DNA from: Oscheius onirici | Lineage: Eukaryota; Nematoda; Chromadorea; Rhabditida; Rhabditidae | Direction: 5' to 3' | NCBI GenBank assembly: GCA_932521025.1 | Contig: OW051472.1 | Coordinates: 2,976,001 to 3,040,000 of the forward strand | Length of the DNA: 64,000 nucleotides | Part shown: one piece after another, positions 1 to 11,052 of the stretch | Position numbering within the stretch: position 1 is the stretch's first letter | Layout: the number at the start of each line of letters is the position of its first letter | The notes under the pieces: model-generated | What the model was told of the DNA's origin: nothing | Databases searched by the model: none | The model's input: only the letters and a program-made list of their open reading frames with translations | Position numbers and translations under genes: made by a program

Positions 1-361
1 CTGTTTCCAACGTCAATGAGAAGGTGATGAGGAGGAATGGAGCGCAAAAGATCAATTTGGCAATCAACTCTCGATTTAGAAAGATGAGCAAACTACACAG
101 ATTCAACCTGAAACATTTCCCCGTTGAACAAAAAAGTTTTGGCTGAAAATCCTAACAAGAAACCTTCGATTCAAGGTGGTATTTGGCCCCCTTTTCGAGA
201 CCCAAATAAGCAGTATAGAATTAATTATCACAAGACTGAATAAACAATTTATTGACATCTGATCGTGCCTACTAAAACTGGGTACTTTTGCAGTCAGCGT
301 CATTGAGAAATAGGACAGAATTGGTTAATTGGCGATTCGCGTCGCTACTTGGCGATACTTC

Positions 362-2276
362 TCAAACTTCCCTAGTTGGAAATATAAAAGGGACCAAATT
401 GAGATGGGGAGTATTGACTGGTGGCTGGAGAGTAGTCATCGGAACCAAGTTGGGCTGAGAGGCGAAACGGACCAGGTTCGTGCGGGTCTTAAAATACTTT
501 TTGTAAAATTAAAAATACATACGGGAGCGGTCATCAGCTGAGGAGCAGAGACTAATTGGTGTGTCATTGGAGAAGGAGCAACAAGTTGATTTGGAGCGAA
601 AACTTGTGGTTGATGCTGGATGACTTGGTACTGTTCAACTGGAACAGTAGTTGGCGGAGCCACGTAGTACTTGAATCATGTTTTGCTTGCTAAAAAAGAC
701 GGCAAACCTGTTGCATGGGTACGGTAGGTCCATAAGAATGAACTGAAGGGACGGGAGATGGGATTGGTTGAGTGTACAGAGGCTGAACTTTCTGTATTTT
801 GGCCACATAAATGGACTCACATCGTAAGGGGATGTAGAGATCTGTTGTCCTGGAAAGTTGAAAGCTGGAGAGTATTGGCCAGGAAGAGAGACTGGGACCG
901 TATTTTGGAGAGACTGACTGGTCGGGTAAAAGACCTAAAGTTACTGTAAGTTCAGAGGTCTAAGAACTCACGGCATTCGGAGGATGACTCAGAATTGATC
1001 CAAAGTCTTGTGTTGGTTTGGGTCGTGGAGTATTGGCTTGATTGACTGATGGGACAGAGAGGGACTGAGTTGGGAGAGCTGGAGGAGTGACAGGAGGGGC
1101 TGGCTTGTTCTGAAGAAATTTAGTTTCAAATAGTTGCAAATCAGACTCTCACAGGCTTCACTGCTTCAATGTCGGCAACTTTTCCACTACCGTATCCCTG
1201 AGAACAGAACAGGGTCGATCGATAGGCCGGAAGGAACAGGATGGCGGAGATGGAGAAGATAATGGGAAACAGATGCATGCTCACATAGTAAATCGCATCA
1301 AAGAGTTTCAAAATATCTCTTTCAAACATGTCGTAAAAATGAAGGTAATACACGTCAAGTGAACTGCTCAGCCAAATCGGCACATAGGCGATGATAACGA
1401 ACAGCCAGCTCCAGACGAGACGCGAACGAGCATTGGCCACACAGGGAAGAGATGTCTGTCCGATACGTGGAGTTGTACAGCAGCAGAGCGAGAACAGGGA
1501 CTGAAATTGTGGTTCTAGTATCCTCAATGGACTTACGATGAGTATTAGTCCAGCATAGATGACACAGCAGAAGAATGGTCCACGACCATAAAGAATATTC
1601 AAGATACTGGTTGCAAAATGAATCCAGCAACCCAGAGCGTACAAGACGAATGTTGCCAAGGAGCTAACATAGTATACAATCCTAAACTTGTTACGTCCCA
1701 GATTCAAGGAAAGCAAACCATCCGTGAGTGATTTCTCTTCTTCTTATGGCAACGTAAAGATTCATTGCAAGGAAAAGAGCGGTCGAGATTACAAAATGAA
1801 TGACCTCAGTTGCAGAGAGAGCTAATACCGTAGTTTCTAGACGAATTCCGCCTCTGTAGTAGACGAACACATCGCTGTTGTAACCGAGCAGGATCAGGAC
1901 TTGCCAAACGACGTGTCCAATTTTGTAGAGAGTCATGGGAAGCAGGTTGGAAACAATGTAACTCCGAGTGTGGTCCTTGAAGCGGATGCAAAAACTGACC
2001 ATCCAGAGAATGATAAGAGACAAAAGGGAGATTCCAAGAAATATCAAGACAACTGAAAGATTTTTCTAGGTTTCAAAACGACTCACTCGGAGATGCTTCG
2101 TCATTTCCACGAATGAGATCTTGAAGCGGAGCCCACATCTCGAAAGTACACTTGTAGAAAGGAGCAAGAGTTGTGGTCGTTGTGGTTTTCTTACTGGAAT
2201 TCGAAGAAGACGAACTCCAAGTGTTCCAAGAGCTTCCGCTCGACGGGTAGGTTAAAGTACACACAGTTTGACCCAT
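362..2276 (-). CDS. Seven-transmembrane protein with Pro/Gln-rich tail, intact nine-exon gene
   Basis: Nine exons on the minus strand: 2276-2087, 2052-1719, 1663-1537, 1500-1153, 1109-972, 934-821, 791-708, 669-523 and 487-362. All phases agree and give 535 residues. The N-terminus is Ser/Thr-rich with no clear signal peptide. About seven hydrophobic helices follow (roughly residues 64-325), the last ending in the motif LFLPAYR. A cytosolic-type tail of about 200 residues is rich in Pro, Gln, Tyr and Val (for example VPVEQYQVIQHQPQV). Helix count and the Pro-x-Tyr-Arg ending resemble nematode chemoreceptors, but I recognise no named family, and the long tail is unusual for them. Paralogues lie at 7113-8523 and 16746-18470, and a broken inverted copy at 3093-3935. 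Introns are 29-55 nt. The receptor role is inference; the topology is read from hydrophobicity. Confidence 0.72.
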
Positions 2277-2520
2277 TCGGCTAAAAATGAGAAAAAGTTG
2301 TTGCAAAGGATATTCGAAAGAGACTACGGTAGCAGGACGGATTGCAGCCTGCTCTTTCCTTCTAAATGAGGGAATGTGCCGGCTTGTGTCCTCTCTCTCA
2401 TGTGCTTTCTGAGAAGAGAGGTCAGGGCAATCAGCAGTCCTTTTCATTTCCACCTATCAATGAGAATATGATGAGAGGTTGGAGCGGAAAAAGGGGTCAT
2501 GACGCGAGGATGGGGGAAAA

Positions 2521-2874
2521 GAGTTTGTCCTGATTGAATAGAATTAAAGCAGAAAGACAAGGTTGCAAGGAGTCTACAAAAGGATTTGGATGGTGAGCGG
2601 AAAGAACTTTCCTAGAATAAACACCTGCCCGGTTTATTCAATACTAAATAAATTAGAGCGCTGAAACGTTATGGTGAAATTTACTTGCAGACGTGATAAA
2701 AACTGTTGAGATCAAACGACGACGACACAAAACGAATGAAATGAAATCCATGGAAGAAAAAGTTCGTGTCTTGGATTCGCAGGAATTTCAACTTCAGTCT
2801 GCTTTTTAAATCCTTTGCAAAGATTGTGATCTCAAGGTTCATATTCAATCAGGACTAAATCTCTTTCTCTGTCC
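2521..2874. other. Spacer of the inverted duplication
   Basis: This is the AT-rich centre between the two facing copies. I see no coding exon, RNA gene or strong repeat. Any shared bidirectional promoter for the two copies would lie here or in the adjacent arm ends, but no TATA-like element stands out. Confidence 0.4.
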
Positions 2875-3092
2875 TTTCGTCATGACCCCTTTTTCCGCCC
2901 CAAACGCCTCATCATGCTCTCATTGAGAAGTGGGAAATGAAAAGGGCTGCTGATTGACCTGACCTCTCCATTTTCTCAGATGGCACCTCCATTCATTTTC
3001 TTTGAGAGAGCAGACTGCAACATGTCTCTCAACCATAGTCTCTGGAAGTTCCTCGCATCTATCTTCCAAAAATCTCTCTCGTTTACAGTCAA

Positions 3093-3935
3093 ATGGATCA
3101 AACTCCGTGTACTTTAACCTATTCGTCGAGCGGAAGCTCTTGGAGTTCCGGGTCGTCTTCTTCAAATTTTGGTCAGTTTTTGCATCCGCTTCAAGGACCA
3201 CACTCGGAGTTACATTGTTTCCAACCTGCTTCCCATGACTCTCTACAAAATTGGACACGTCGTTTGGCAAGTCCTGATCCTGCTCGGTTACAACAGCGAT
3301 GTGTTCGTCTACTACAGAGGCGGAATTCGTCTAGAAACTACGGTATTAGCTATCTCCGTCACCAAACTTCTTCACTTCATCATCTCGACCGTTCTGCAAT
3401 GAACTTGTATGTGGTCATAAGACGGAAAGAGATCACTCACGGATGGTTTGCTTTTATTAAAACTGGATTATGGATTACAGTATATCAACTTTAGGTCTTC
3501 TACCCGAGCAGTCAGTCTCTCCCCTCTTCAGCTGCAGTCTCTCTTCCTGGCCAATACTCTCCAGATTTTAGCTTCCCAGGACAACAGATCTCTCCCGTCC
3601 CTTCTGTTCCGTCTTATGGAACTACCGTACCCATGAAACAGGTTACCGGTATCTCGTAGCAAACAAAATCTGACTTCAGTTCTACGTGGCCCCTTCTACT
3701 ACTGTTCCTGTAGAACAGTATCACGATGTCCAGCATCAATCACAGGTTCTGACTGAACACCTTGTTTCTCCCCCGATAACTCAGCTTTTGATTCTTCATA
3801 TTCCAAATAACTTTTCAGACTCGGAAAAACTTGGTTCGCTTTGCCTCCCAACCCAATTTGGTTCCGATGACTGCTCTCCAGTCAGCAGTCTGTACTCCCC
3901 ATCTCAATTTGGTCCCCCAAAGTCCCTTCTACACT
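3093..3935 (+). pseudogene. Broken inverted copy of the seven-transmembrane gene
   Basis: The copy starts at 3093 with the same CTLTYSSSGSSW-type N-terminus as the gene at 362-2276. It then loses the end of exon 1, the first intron and helix 1, and drops out of frame near 3165. Helix 2-3 coding sequence is preserved (TRSYIVSNLLPMTLYKIGHV). After the exon-2-equivalent donor near 3440 the copy jumps straight into the acceptor half of the intron before exon 6 (acceptor at about 3494), so exons 3-5 (helices 4-7) are missing. Tail exons follow with further small deletions. Exon 2 ends in phase 2 and exon 6 begins in phase 0, so even spliced RNA would be out of frame. A non-coding transcript role cannot be excluded. 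Confidence 0.8.
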
Positions 3936-4017
3936 GCCGGCTAGACTGGGCAGAATACAATTTGTTAAAAGAGGAGAAAACAAGTGCTCCTAGAGATTTT
4001 TATTGTATCTTCATCTT

Positions 4018-6261
4018 CTAGTATTTTTTCTGCTCGTTCCTGAGCACGCGACGCAGAATCTTGCCAGCCTGACTCTTCGGGATCTCCTTGACGAATTCGA
4101 CTCCGCCCTCGAGCCAGTTCTGCTTGGCCAGCTTTTCCGAGATGGTCTTCTTGACCTCATCCGCCGTCAGATCCGGATCGGCGCGAACCACATAGGCCTT
4201 CGGAGCCTCGCCAAACTCCGGGTGCGGCACTCCGACCACAGCCACATCGGCAATCTTCTTGTTCTTCAGCAGCTGGGCTTCAAGCAGGGCTGGAGCGACT
4301 TGGAGGCCTTTGACCTTGATAAGTTCCTTGATTCGGTCGACCACATGCAGTTGGTCCTTGTCGTCCACGAAGCCCACGTCTCCCGTGAAGAACCAGCCAT
4401 GGCGGAGGACCTTCTTCGTCTCGGCCAGATTCTTGTAGTAGCCGCGCATGATGTTCTGTAATTTATCATGTTGCAACAAGAAAAAAGCTCCTACCTCTCC
4501 ACTGATGGCGATCTCTCCTCTCTCATTGACTCCGAGCTCCTGTCCGTGCTTGTCCGTGATCTTCAGCTTGACTCCCGGTCCAGGCACTCCCACATTGTTC
4601 ACCGCGTCGTCTCCCAGAGCGGTCGGCACGGTGCTCAAGGCGACGGTCTCGGTCAGTCCGTAGGCCTGAACGACGGCAGCGTTCGGTAGACGCTTCTTCA
4701 GAGCCAGACCGACTTCTTCCGGCAGATTGGCGGCTCCGTTGATGATAAAACGCAGGCTGGACAGATCGAACTTGCTCACCACCGGGTGCTTGGCCAGCAG
4801 GAGACCGACCGGCGGCACAATGGCCAATTCCCATGGCTTGGTCTGCTGGAGCGCGGTGAGGAAGACGGCCGGATCGAATTTGGGCAGCTGGACGACGGTG
4901 GCTCCGGAGATGATCTTGAGCAGAAGGACAGCCAGTCCGAAGATGTGGTAGAATGGCAGAAAAATGACGAAGGGGGCGGCAGTCTTCTCGAGGATGGCCT
5001 TCTCGTCACTGCTCGTGTCAGGGAAGATCTTCGGGACAATTTCCTTCTCGTAGTGCACCTTGAGACCGTGAACTCCGGCCAAAAGATTCCTATGAGTCAG
5101 CATGACTCCCTTCGGGATGCCCGTGGTTCCACTCGAGTAGGGCAGAGCGGCCAGATCGTCCTGGTCGATTTTGACGCGAGGAGCTGTTCCTTTGGCTTCC
5201 ATGACAGTGTCCCAGGACACGATTCCGACGGGGATCGGGACTTCCTTCTTGAAGCGAATGGCCACTATCGTCTGGATGCCCTTGTTCTTCTTGGCTGCGG
5301 CGATGACCTGCGGCAGAATGGCTCCAGCTGCGAAGACGACTTTGCTCTCATTGTCGCGCAGAAGGACGTTGATCTCGTCTGAAATTGGTTACAGTTAGAG
5401 AATGTTATTGTAAGAGTATCTACAGGAGGATAATAAAAGTCAATTCAGTTTTTAATAGAGCAAATTCCGCCATGAGAAATGTGAGAAAAGATATCAAGAA
5501 TGTAGTCTGTTTAAGGTGTTCAGCAACAAACAAACGAACAGTATCAGTCGTTCAGTGTGCAGGACCGGGTAGTTTTACTATAGTAGTCCAGATCAGTTAG
5601 TGAATCTTCCAGGAAGCGACTCTATAGTTAGACAAGATCTTGAAAGTGCTCAGCAACAAACAAACAGACAGTGATAGACTCATTTGTGACCTCAGAGTAC
5701 AAGGTAGTTCTACCATACTAGTCAAGAGTTCAGTACTCCTTGATGTTCAAAAAAGAAGAGAGAAGCTAAAAGAAGGACTTACGTTCCGTGAGGGTATGAG
5801 GAGCAGTCGAGATGACTCCTCCACGAGCCATGACCGATGCCAGAATCACCGGGTATTCGCAGCAGTTGGGAAGAAGAACCGTCGCCACGTCGCCCTTCCT
5901 GAAGTCGCAGTTGTAAAGGAAGCTCTCCAGGGCCTTCATGTTCTTCTTCAGCTCCAGATACGTCATGGCAACTTTCGGGTCACGGGCCGAGACGATTGCC
6001 GACCGAGAGACGTCCTTTTCGGCGAGTCTGTCTACTGCTGCGTAGATGACCCTGTCGAGAGTCCTGGTCTCCTTCGGAAGACTGTTCGTCGAGCTCCAGA
6101 TGCGCTGGAAAGACGAGAGTATATGGTAGAAAAAAGGGAATTACAGTTCTATTGGAAGAGAGACAAGTGGTTGGAGTGGCGAGGAGGGGACGAGTGTGGA
6201 GTGGACGGGCCTGGTAGAAGCAGCTGAGGAGGCGACCACATCGGGGCAAACTTCGAAGCAT
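4018..6261 (-). CDS. 4-coumarate:CoA ligase-like acyl-CoA synthetase
   Basis: Four exons: 6261-6145, 6104-5783, 5378-4495 and 4455-4018; 586 residues with consistent phases. An ANL-superfamily adenylating enzyme, expected to activate a carboxylic acid with ATP and transfer it to CoA. The P-loop YSSGTTGIPKGV, the GEIAISGE region, the hinge motif GDVGFVDD with VDRIKELIKVKG, and the C-terminal catalytic lysine in KSQAGKILRR are all visible. The first 39 residues are rich in Arg, Leu and Ser with no early acidic residue, which looks like a mitochondrial presequence (inference). No peroxisomal SKL is present; the C-terminus is EQKKY. The substrate cannot be read; a fatty or aromatic acid is likely. 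The last intron (4456-4494) is 39 nt, a multiple of three with no in-frame stop. A reverse AATAAA lies at 3999-4004. Codon use is more GC-rich than in neighbouring genes. Confidence 0.92.
5513..5740. repeat. Degenerate tandem duplication in an intron
   Basis: Two copies about 130 bp apart share CAGCAACAAACAAAC followed by ACAGT and TAGT-rich sequence ending in GTCnAGA. They lie in the second intron (5379-5782) of the acyl-CoA synthetase gene and account for much of its unusual length. Confidence 0.6.
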
Positions 6262-7112
6262 AATTGACTACAATTAGTGCTTTTTTACAAACTTTTGTAA
6301 AAATAAGTGCTTTTACAACTTTTTATATAAAAGTACACAAAAACATTTGTTGCTTTTAAAAAAAGCAAAATCTAGGTGGGGAGAGCTCAAGTTCTGACAC
6401 TGTTGCCCAGGACTCATTTTGAAGGGAATTAGGAGTTATCAATCTGTTTTTACAAATTACACAACTCAACCGATCCCATCTCCTGTAGCTTCAATTCAGT
6501 CTTATGGAACAACAGTACCTATGCAATAGGTTCCCTGAGATTTCAGTACCAAATGGATTTCAGTTCTACAAGGCTCCGCCTACTACTGTTCCAGTTGAGC
6601 AGTACTAAGTCATCAAAGCTTGTTCCTCTAACGTATAAATAAACCAGCCGGCTTCGCCGTCTGTCGGCGGCTTTTCTACTTGTGTTTTCTTCTTTACTTT
6701 TGCTCCCTTCCCCCAGTCAACCGATCTATTCTGATCATGTCATGTCTTCTCCCTTCCCCAATCAATCAGACCCTTTTTCATACTTTCCCAGGGTTCTCAT
6801 TCCCTCCTAAAGAATTGATACGAATTTTCCTATTTTCTGGCCATCCGATCTTTCTCTGAGCTTATGCAGATCAACCGGTCCCTCTTGATCACCTAGCGGT
6901 TACCCTGACTCTATTTCCAACTCAAAACAATTTAGCAAAAATATTTGGCGAGGCAAAAACATCTTGCACCTTATTTCCTCTTCAACGATTAATCTGGTTT
7001 CTTTTCCAATTGCATCTGTTAGTTTCCTGTTACCGTGGAAACAAGGACGATTGCCGCCTTTTCTCACAAAGTTTCACAAGCAATTCTCCAATAACCTAAT
7101 TTATTTGAAAAA
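6262..7112. other. Intergenic region between acyl-CoA synthetase and the second 7TM gene
   Basis: Divergent 5' region shared by the minus-strand synthetase and the plus-strand gene starting at 7113. Apart from the tail relic at 6420-6622 it is CT-rich DNA with no open exon that I trust. A possible TATA-like ATAAATAA lies near 6637, well upstream of either start. Confidence 0.4.
6420..6622 (+). pseudogene. Relic of a 7TM-family proline-rich tail exon
   Basis: It translates as QPIPSPVASIQSYGTTVPMQ followed by a stop, then a second piece with APPTTVPVEQY followed by a stop. Both match consecutive tail exons of the gene at 362-2276 (QPIPSPVPSVHSYG and APPTTVPVEQYQ). No helix-coding exon adjoins it, so it is an orphan fragment. 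It gives independent support for the reading frame chosen for exon 7 of the intact gene. Confidence 0.75.
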
Positions 7113-8523
7113 ATGGATATCTTGGATTGCAAGGACGGAAACTGTCCCTACCAGAAATGGAAACCTTTCGACTTCAACTTTGAGCCCCAAAATCTTTGGA
7201 GTAGGTTTTTTGGAAAAGATGTAACTATGACGGTTTAGGCAACTTGGTCTTCTATACCCTGAACCTATTGGCTCTTCTCATTTTGTTCGCCTTCTCGAAC
7301 AAAATCAGTTCCAATGACTTTATGAAGAGCTTTGTGATCCTTTCCGTTTATACACCAGCCTGTCTTATGGCCTTTGCTCTCTTCTTCGACGTCAATCGAC
7401 TTGTCAATGGCTTCTATTTTCATCAGTAAGTTGCAAGATTTGAACTCAAAGAGCCCGAGCACGACAAAAGAAAAACCTGGCTGAAGGATACTACAACGCA
7501 AAGTAACTCTTGTTTGGTTTTCAGCGTTCTAATAGACGTGATCATGAAGATCTTCAACGGAATATCCAAAACTATCTTGATTTTGAACAGTGCCATGTTG
7601 CTCGTTCTCTCTACATACGTAGCATATACTAGGAAACCTGTCAGCCTCACAGTTGTCTGGTTAGTTGACAGTTTTTATCCTGACACGAATGTTCAGGACC
7701 CCATTCTGTGTCGTACTAGTCTTCGCAATAATCTGGTTCTTCTTCTTTGGAAATCGTCTACATCAGTACTTTCTCCTGTTAGACGTTATTCTTGTCGGAG
7801 TTGTAAGTACAGCAACTCAATTTTGACTCGTGACTCTAGGGACTACTAACCGTCCTGCTTTGTTCCTCCTTCCGCTTTGGAGACGACGTCGATCTCATAA
7901 TTGCCGATGCCCGGAGTCGTCTGTTTTGTTGCTGTCTTTTCGTCACACTCTTTCTTTCCTACTACACCTGGGTCGAGGTTTTCTACTCTCCCAAAGTTGG
8001 TGACTATTACGATGTTCTGAGAGGCTGTCAGTTCTTTTTCTTTGCTCTTCTGGTCGTTCTTCTCTTTGCTCCGTATCGGACAAGACAACGGCCGGTTCCC
8101 GTGGTCGAGAATCCGGAGGGATACATGAGACAAGCAGGAAACTCGGTAAGTTATGTGGCTATGCTCGGCAAAAACTACATCAAAGTGTTTAAACAACCAA
8201 GTTTTCTCAAAGTTACTGTACAGACTATAAATAATCAGATTCCACCTTCTGCCCCACCAGAAACTGCTCTTTCCGGATTGACCAGTCATGCGGCGATCTA
8301 CCCTTCTGCAGTGATTCCAAATCACTACTATCCTCCGCAACCGTATCCAGTGGTATTTTTGAAATCTTCATAGGCCATCAAAAACTTTCAGTTTGCTCCA
8401 GCCACGACTGTTGTCCGCCACTACTCGACACCGAGCTTCCATGCAGGAATGTACATTCATCACAGCCCAAGCTATCCACAAATGCATCAGACTGCCGATA
8501 GAGGATATTACTTTGTCCGATAG
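7113..8523 (+). CDS. Seven-transmembrane protein, second intact paralogue
   Basis: Exons 7113-7200, 7239-7425, 7525-7659, 7697-7802, 7840-8145, 8224-8352 and 8392-8523 give 360 residues in phase. A short polar, Cys-containing N-terminus (MDILDCKDGNCPYQKW) precedes seven hydrophobic segments; the last ends in LLFAPYR, the counterpart of FLPAYR in the gene at 362-2276. The tail is shorter (about 110 residues), with Pro/Tyr/His-rich sequence such as NHYYPPQPYPV. Intron positions in helix 4 and helix 5 match the first gene exactly, including the TG|G phase-2 junction, so the two share ancestry despite low identity. The intron at 8146-8223 is 78 nt, a multiple of three and stop-free; retaining it would add 26 residues. 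Function unknown; a receptor or channel-like membrane protein is possible. Confidence 0.7.
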
Positions 8524-8818
8524 AATAACCTGACAGTTTAATTGCTGGCCAAAATGGCTATCACAAGGTCTTTTGCGCTTGATGTCTGTAAACTTTGTCA
8601 TCATGTTCCAACGTGAACGTCAATGGAAATTTAACGTTTCGTAAGTCTTCATCACAAAATCATAGGCGTCGCAAAAATAGAAATGCTTCGAGGGTTGTTT
8701 TAAAGATACTCCATAAGTGTTCACATTTTCGAGTCGAGAAAAAATACCTGTTACTTAAAAATGAAGATCACTTTGTTATATTCTGCACTTTTTACATTGA
8801 TCATACGGTAGATTTTCT

Positions 8819-9744
8819 TCAGTCCTCGTCGTCGATCGTGATCACTTCAATAACTTCTCGAGGCTCAATTTTTACGGGTACTGAATCTCTGACGAAATCC
8901 TCAACTTTCTTCAAAACAGAAATCTTCTCCTCTTCTGTCTTTGCAAAAACATAATCTTCTCGGAACTTTTGGAGAGCCTGTAAAGGAAATGTTGTGGGGA
9001 TTCGGAAAATTTTGGTAGTTTGCTTTAGGAGCATTGAAACGTGCGGGAAAAAACTAACCGGTTGCCGGGAAGGAAACTCCAGTTTGTTGTGCCTTGACAT
9101 GTAGAGGTAGAGCTCAAAATTGAAGTCTGTCAAGAGCTGAAAGTTCTTGTTTTGAGCAAGAAGGAGAATGAACTACCCTTAGGACTTCAAACTTGATGGT
9201 CAAGTGATATCCAGTCGGATTGGTTAACGTTTTACAGCGGGTATCCTTCTTGCAATTACCGCAGAGCAGACGTTTTAGGATCTGAAAAAAAAGGTGAACC
9301 TTTCTGAAGAAATTTCAGAACTGTGTCTTTTTTTCATCAGAAATAGACTGATAGAGTGGAGGATACAAATGTAGTAAAGTATAACGTTCGGAGTCGGTGT
9401 CAAAAGTTTACGCTTGATCTGGAAGAGTGGGAAGTTTAAAATGAAGAAACGTACCTGATCCTCGTCCAAGATCAGATAGTTCCCCGTATCTACGACCACA
9501 AGCTGCTTCTTCTGGTTCACACAGTAGATACAGACTCGCAGTTCAGAGTCACAGAAATGACTTTTGCATTTGTAGCACCGATTCCCTGTACCGGTCTTCT
9601 CGGTGGCCTCGAGTTTCTAAACAAGCTTTAAAAATACAAACCCGATCTACATACCTGTACTCTCACGCAATCTTCCTTAATAATGCAGACGTCGTCATCC
9701 GAGAGGTTGCCGTCCGACGATGATGGAACTGTCAACTCGGTCAT
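8819..9744 (-). CDS. Small Cys-motif protein with SUMO-type motifs
   Basis: Five exons: 9744-9655, 9616-9455, 9281-9177, 9136-9059 and 8977-8819; 197 residues in phase. The N-terminus is acidic (SSSDGNLSDDDVCIIKED). Two cysteine groups follow: CYKC...CD...CIYC at about residues 43-61 and CGNC...RC at about residues 90-98, which could bind one or two zinc ions. A short conserved-looking segment (LTDFNFELYLYMSRH) comes next. The C-terminus contains VKIEP, which fits the sumoylation consensus, then VIEVITIDDED, which has the hydrophobic-plus-acidic form of a SUMO-interacting motif. I do not recognise the family. A nuclear adaptor is a reasonable inference. It shares strand with the acidic repeat protein 443 nt upstream. 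Confidence 0.7.
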
Positions 9745-10187
9745 TTTAGATGAAAATGGATAGAAGCGGATAAGGAAATTGTCTGGTAAAGTTATCGATT
9801 TTGTTGACCTTTTACGATCACAATAGATATTTTTTTCTGCAATGGGAATGTGAAAAGAAAGGATGAAATATAGGGTTCCGTAGAAGCAACAAAAGTTCAA
9901 GTCATTCGGTTAAAAATTCAAGTTTCATCGAGTTTACAGCTTGATTTGAATGACATTGGATCCCTATCGTTTAAGTGGCTGACTTTTTTCCGAATAGTCG
10001 TCTAATGCAAAAAATTGGCCACCCGAGCGTGCCTGACAGTGATGAGTATCGTACAGCATCTGACCTAGTTCGTTTTATCGATTTCTTGAGAGTTTGGAGC
10101 ATCAGACAGATTTAATAAACACAACAAAATTCATTCTTTGGCCGGGATGAGAAAACAATGAGAAGTGAACAAAACGAGATCAACGGT
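9745..10187. other. Intergenic region, two same-strand genes
   Basis: The region lies between the 3' end of the acidic repeat-protein gene and the start of the Cys-motif gene. It is AT-rich. A reverse AATAAA at about 10113-10118 would serve the upstream gene. No further gene or RNA was seen. Confidence 0.4.
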
Positions 10188-11021
10188 CTATTTGAAGCCG
10201 CGGACAGTGGCGGCTCTGGGGATCTTCGACGGCTTGATAAGCTGGTCGGAGAGAGGAACTTCGGGAGATATGGGTTCCGTCTTGACGCGGACGTTTCGAG
10301 TCGCCGGACCAGCCTGATTTCCAATGTTCTCGCTCTTTACTTGAATAACGTTCTGGAGAGGAGCAGGGAGATTCTCCTGCTCTGCAATCTCATCATACGG
10401 TGTGGGAACACGTGGAGGAACAGGAGGAGGGTTTTGAACTTGGTTCTCTGAAACAATTCATTGAAAAAAAAATAAAAACACTACCTCTGATGTAGGCGAA
10501 CATCTCCTGAAGCAGGTCCTTTTGCTGCTGGAAGAGTTTGTTCTGAAGACAAATTGTTTCAGTCATTTCATCGATCTTGATCTCGAGACGAGTGATATCA
10601 GCCGGATGAACGACATGGGCTTCAGCCCGCTGGATAGGAGTTTCGGGAACTGCCTCGATGACGGGGTCTTCGGGATTGGCCGTCTCATTGTTCTCCACGA
10701 CTATAAAAGAACATGTTATTTGATTCTTATGGTTAAAGGGGTTGCTTCCAAACTCCCTTAACCCTTAAAAGTTAAGCTACTCACTCTCTTCGGCCGCAAG
10801 TTCCTGCTGCTGAACTTCTTCGGGAACGACAACCTCTTCTGGAAGGACTTCTTGTTGAACTTCCTGTCCCACTGCCTCTTCCTGAGCAGCTTTTTCTTCC
10901 TCCTCTACAGGCTGAGCCTTCTTTCCCTTAGCAGTATTCGTCTTACCAGCACGAGAGGCTCTCTTCGGACGAACATCTTCGACTTCGACTTCATTGATTT
11001 CAGGCACTGAAAATTTGTTGT

Positions 11022-11052
<31 letters not shown>

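Larger units (their letters stand above)
362..3960. repeat. Large imperfect inverted duplication (two facing gene copies)
   Basis: The minus-strand gene at 362-2276 and the plus-strand pseudogene at 3093-3935 are arms of one inverted duplication. The similarity includes 5' flanking DNA: the block near 2450-2515 (containing AAAAAGGGGTCATGACG) is matched in reverse at about 2878-2930. The spacer, about 2521-2874, has no gene that I can see. The coding stretch around 1806-1991 is nearly identical to the reverse complement of 3180-3360, which implies recent duplication or gene conversion. The right arm has lost internal segments. Confidence 0.8.

Noticed and set aside
1690..1715. A 31-nt intron at the exon 2/3 boundary of the first 7TM gene (donor GGGAC|GTAACA)
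   Set aside because: The 55-nt version with donor GGATG|GTTTGC aligns with the same phase-2 junction in the paralogue at 7659 and in the broken copy.
4523..5398. Several long open frames on both strands within the acyl-CoA synthetase gene
   Set aside because: They are frame shadows of a GC-rich coding exon; the adenylating-enzyme motifs are all in one minus-strand frame.
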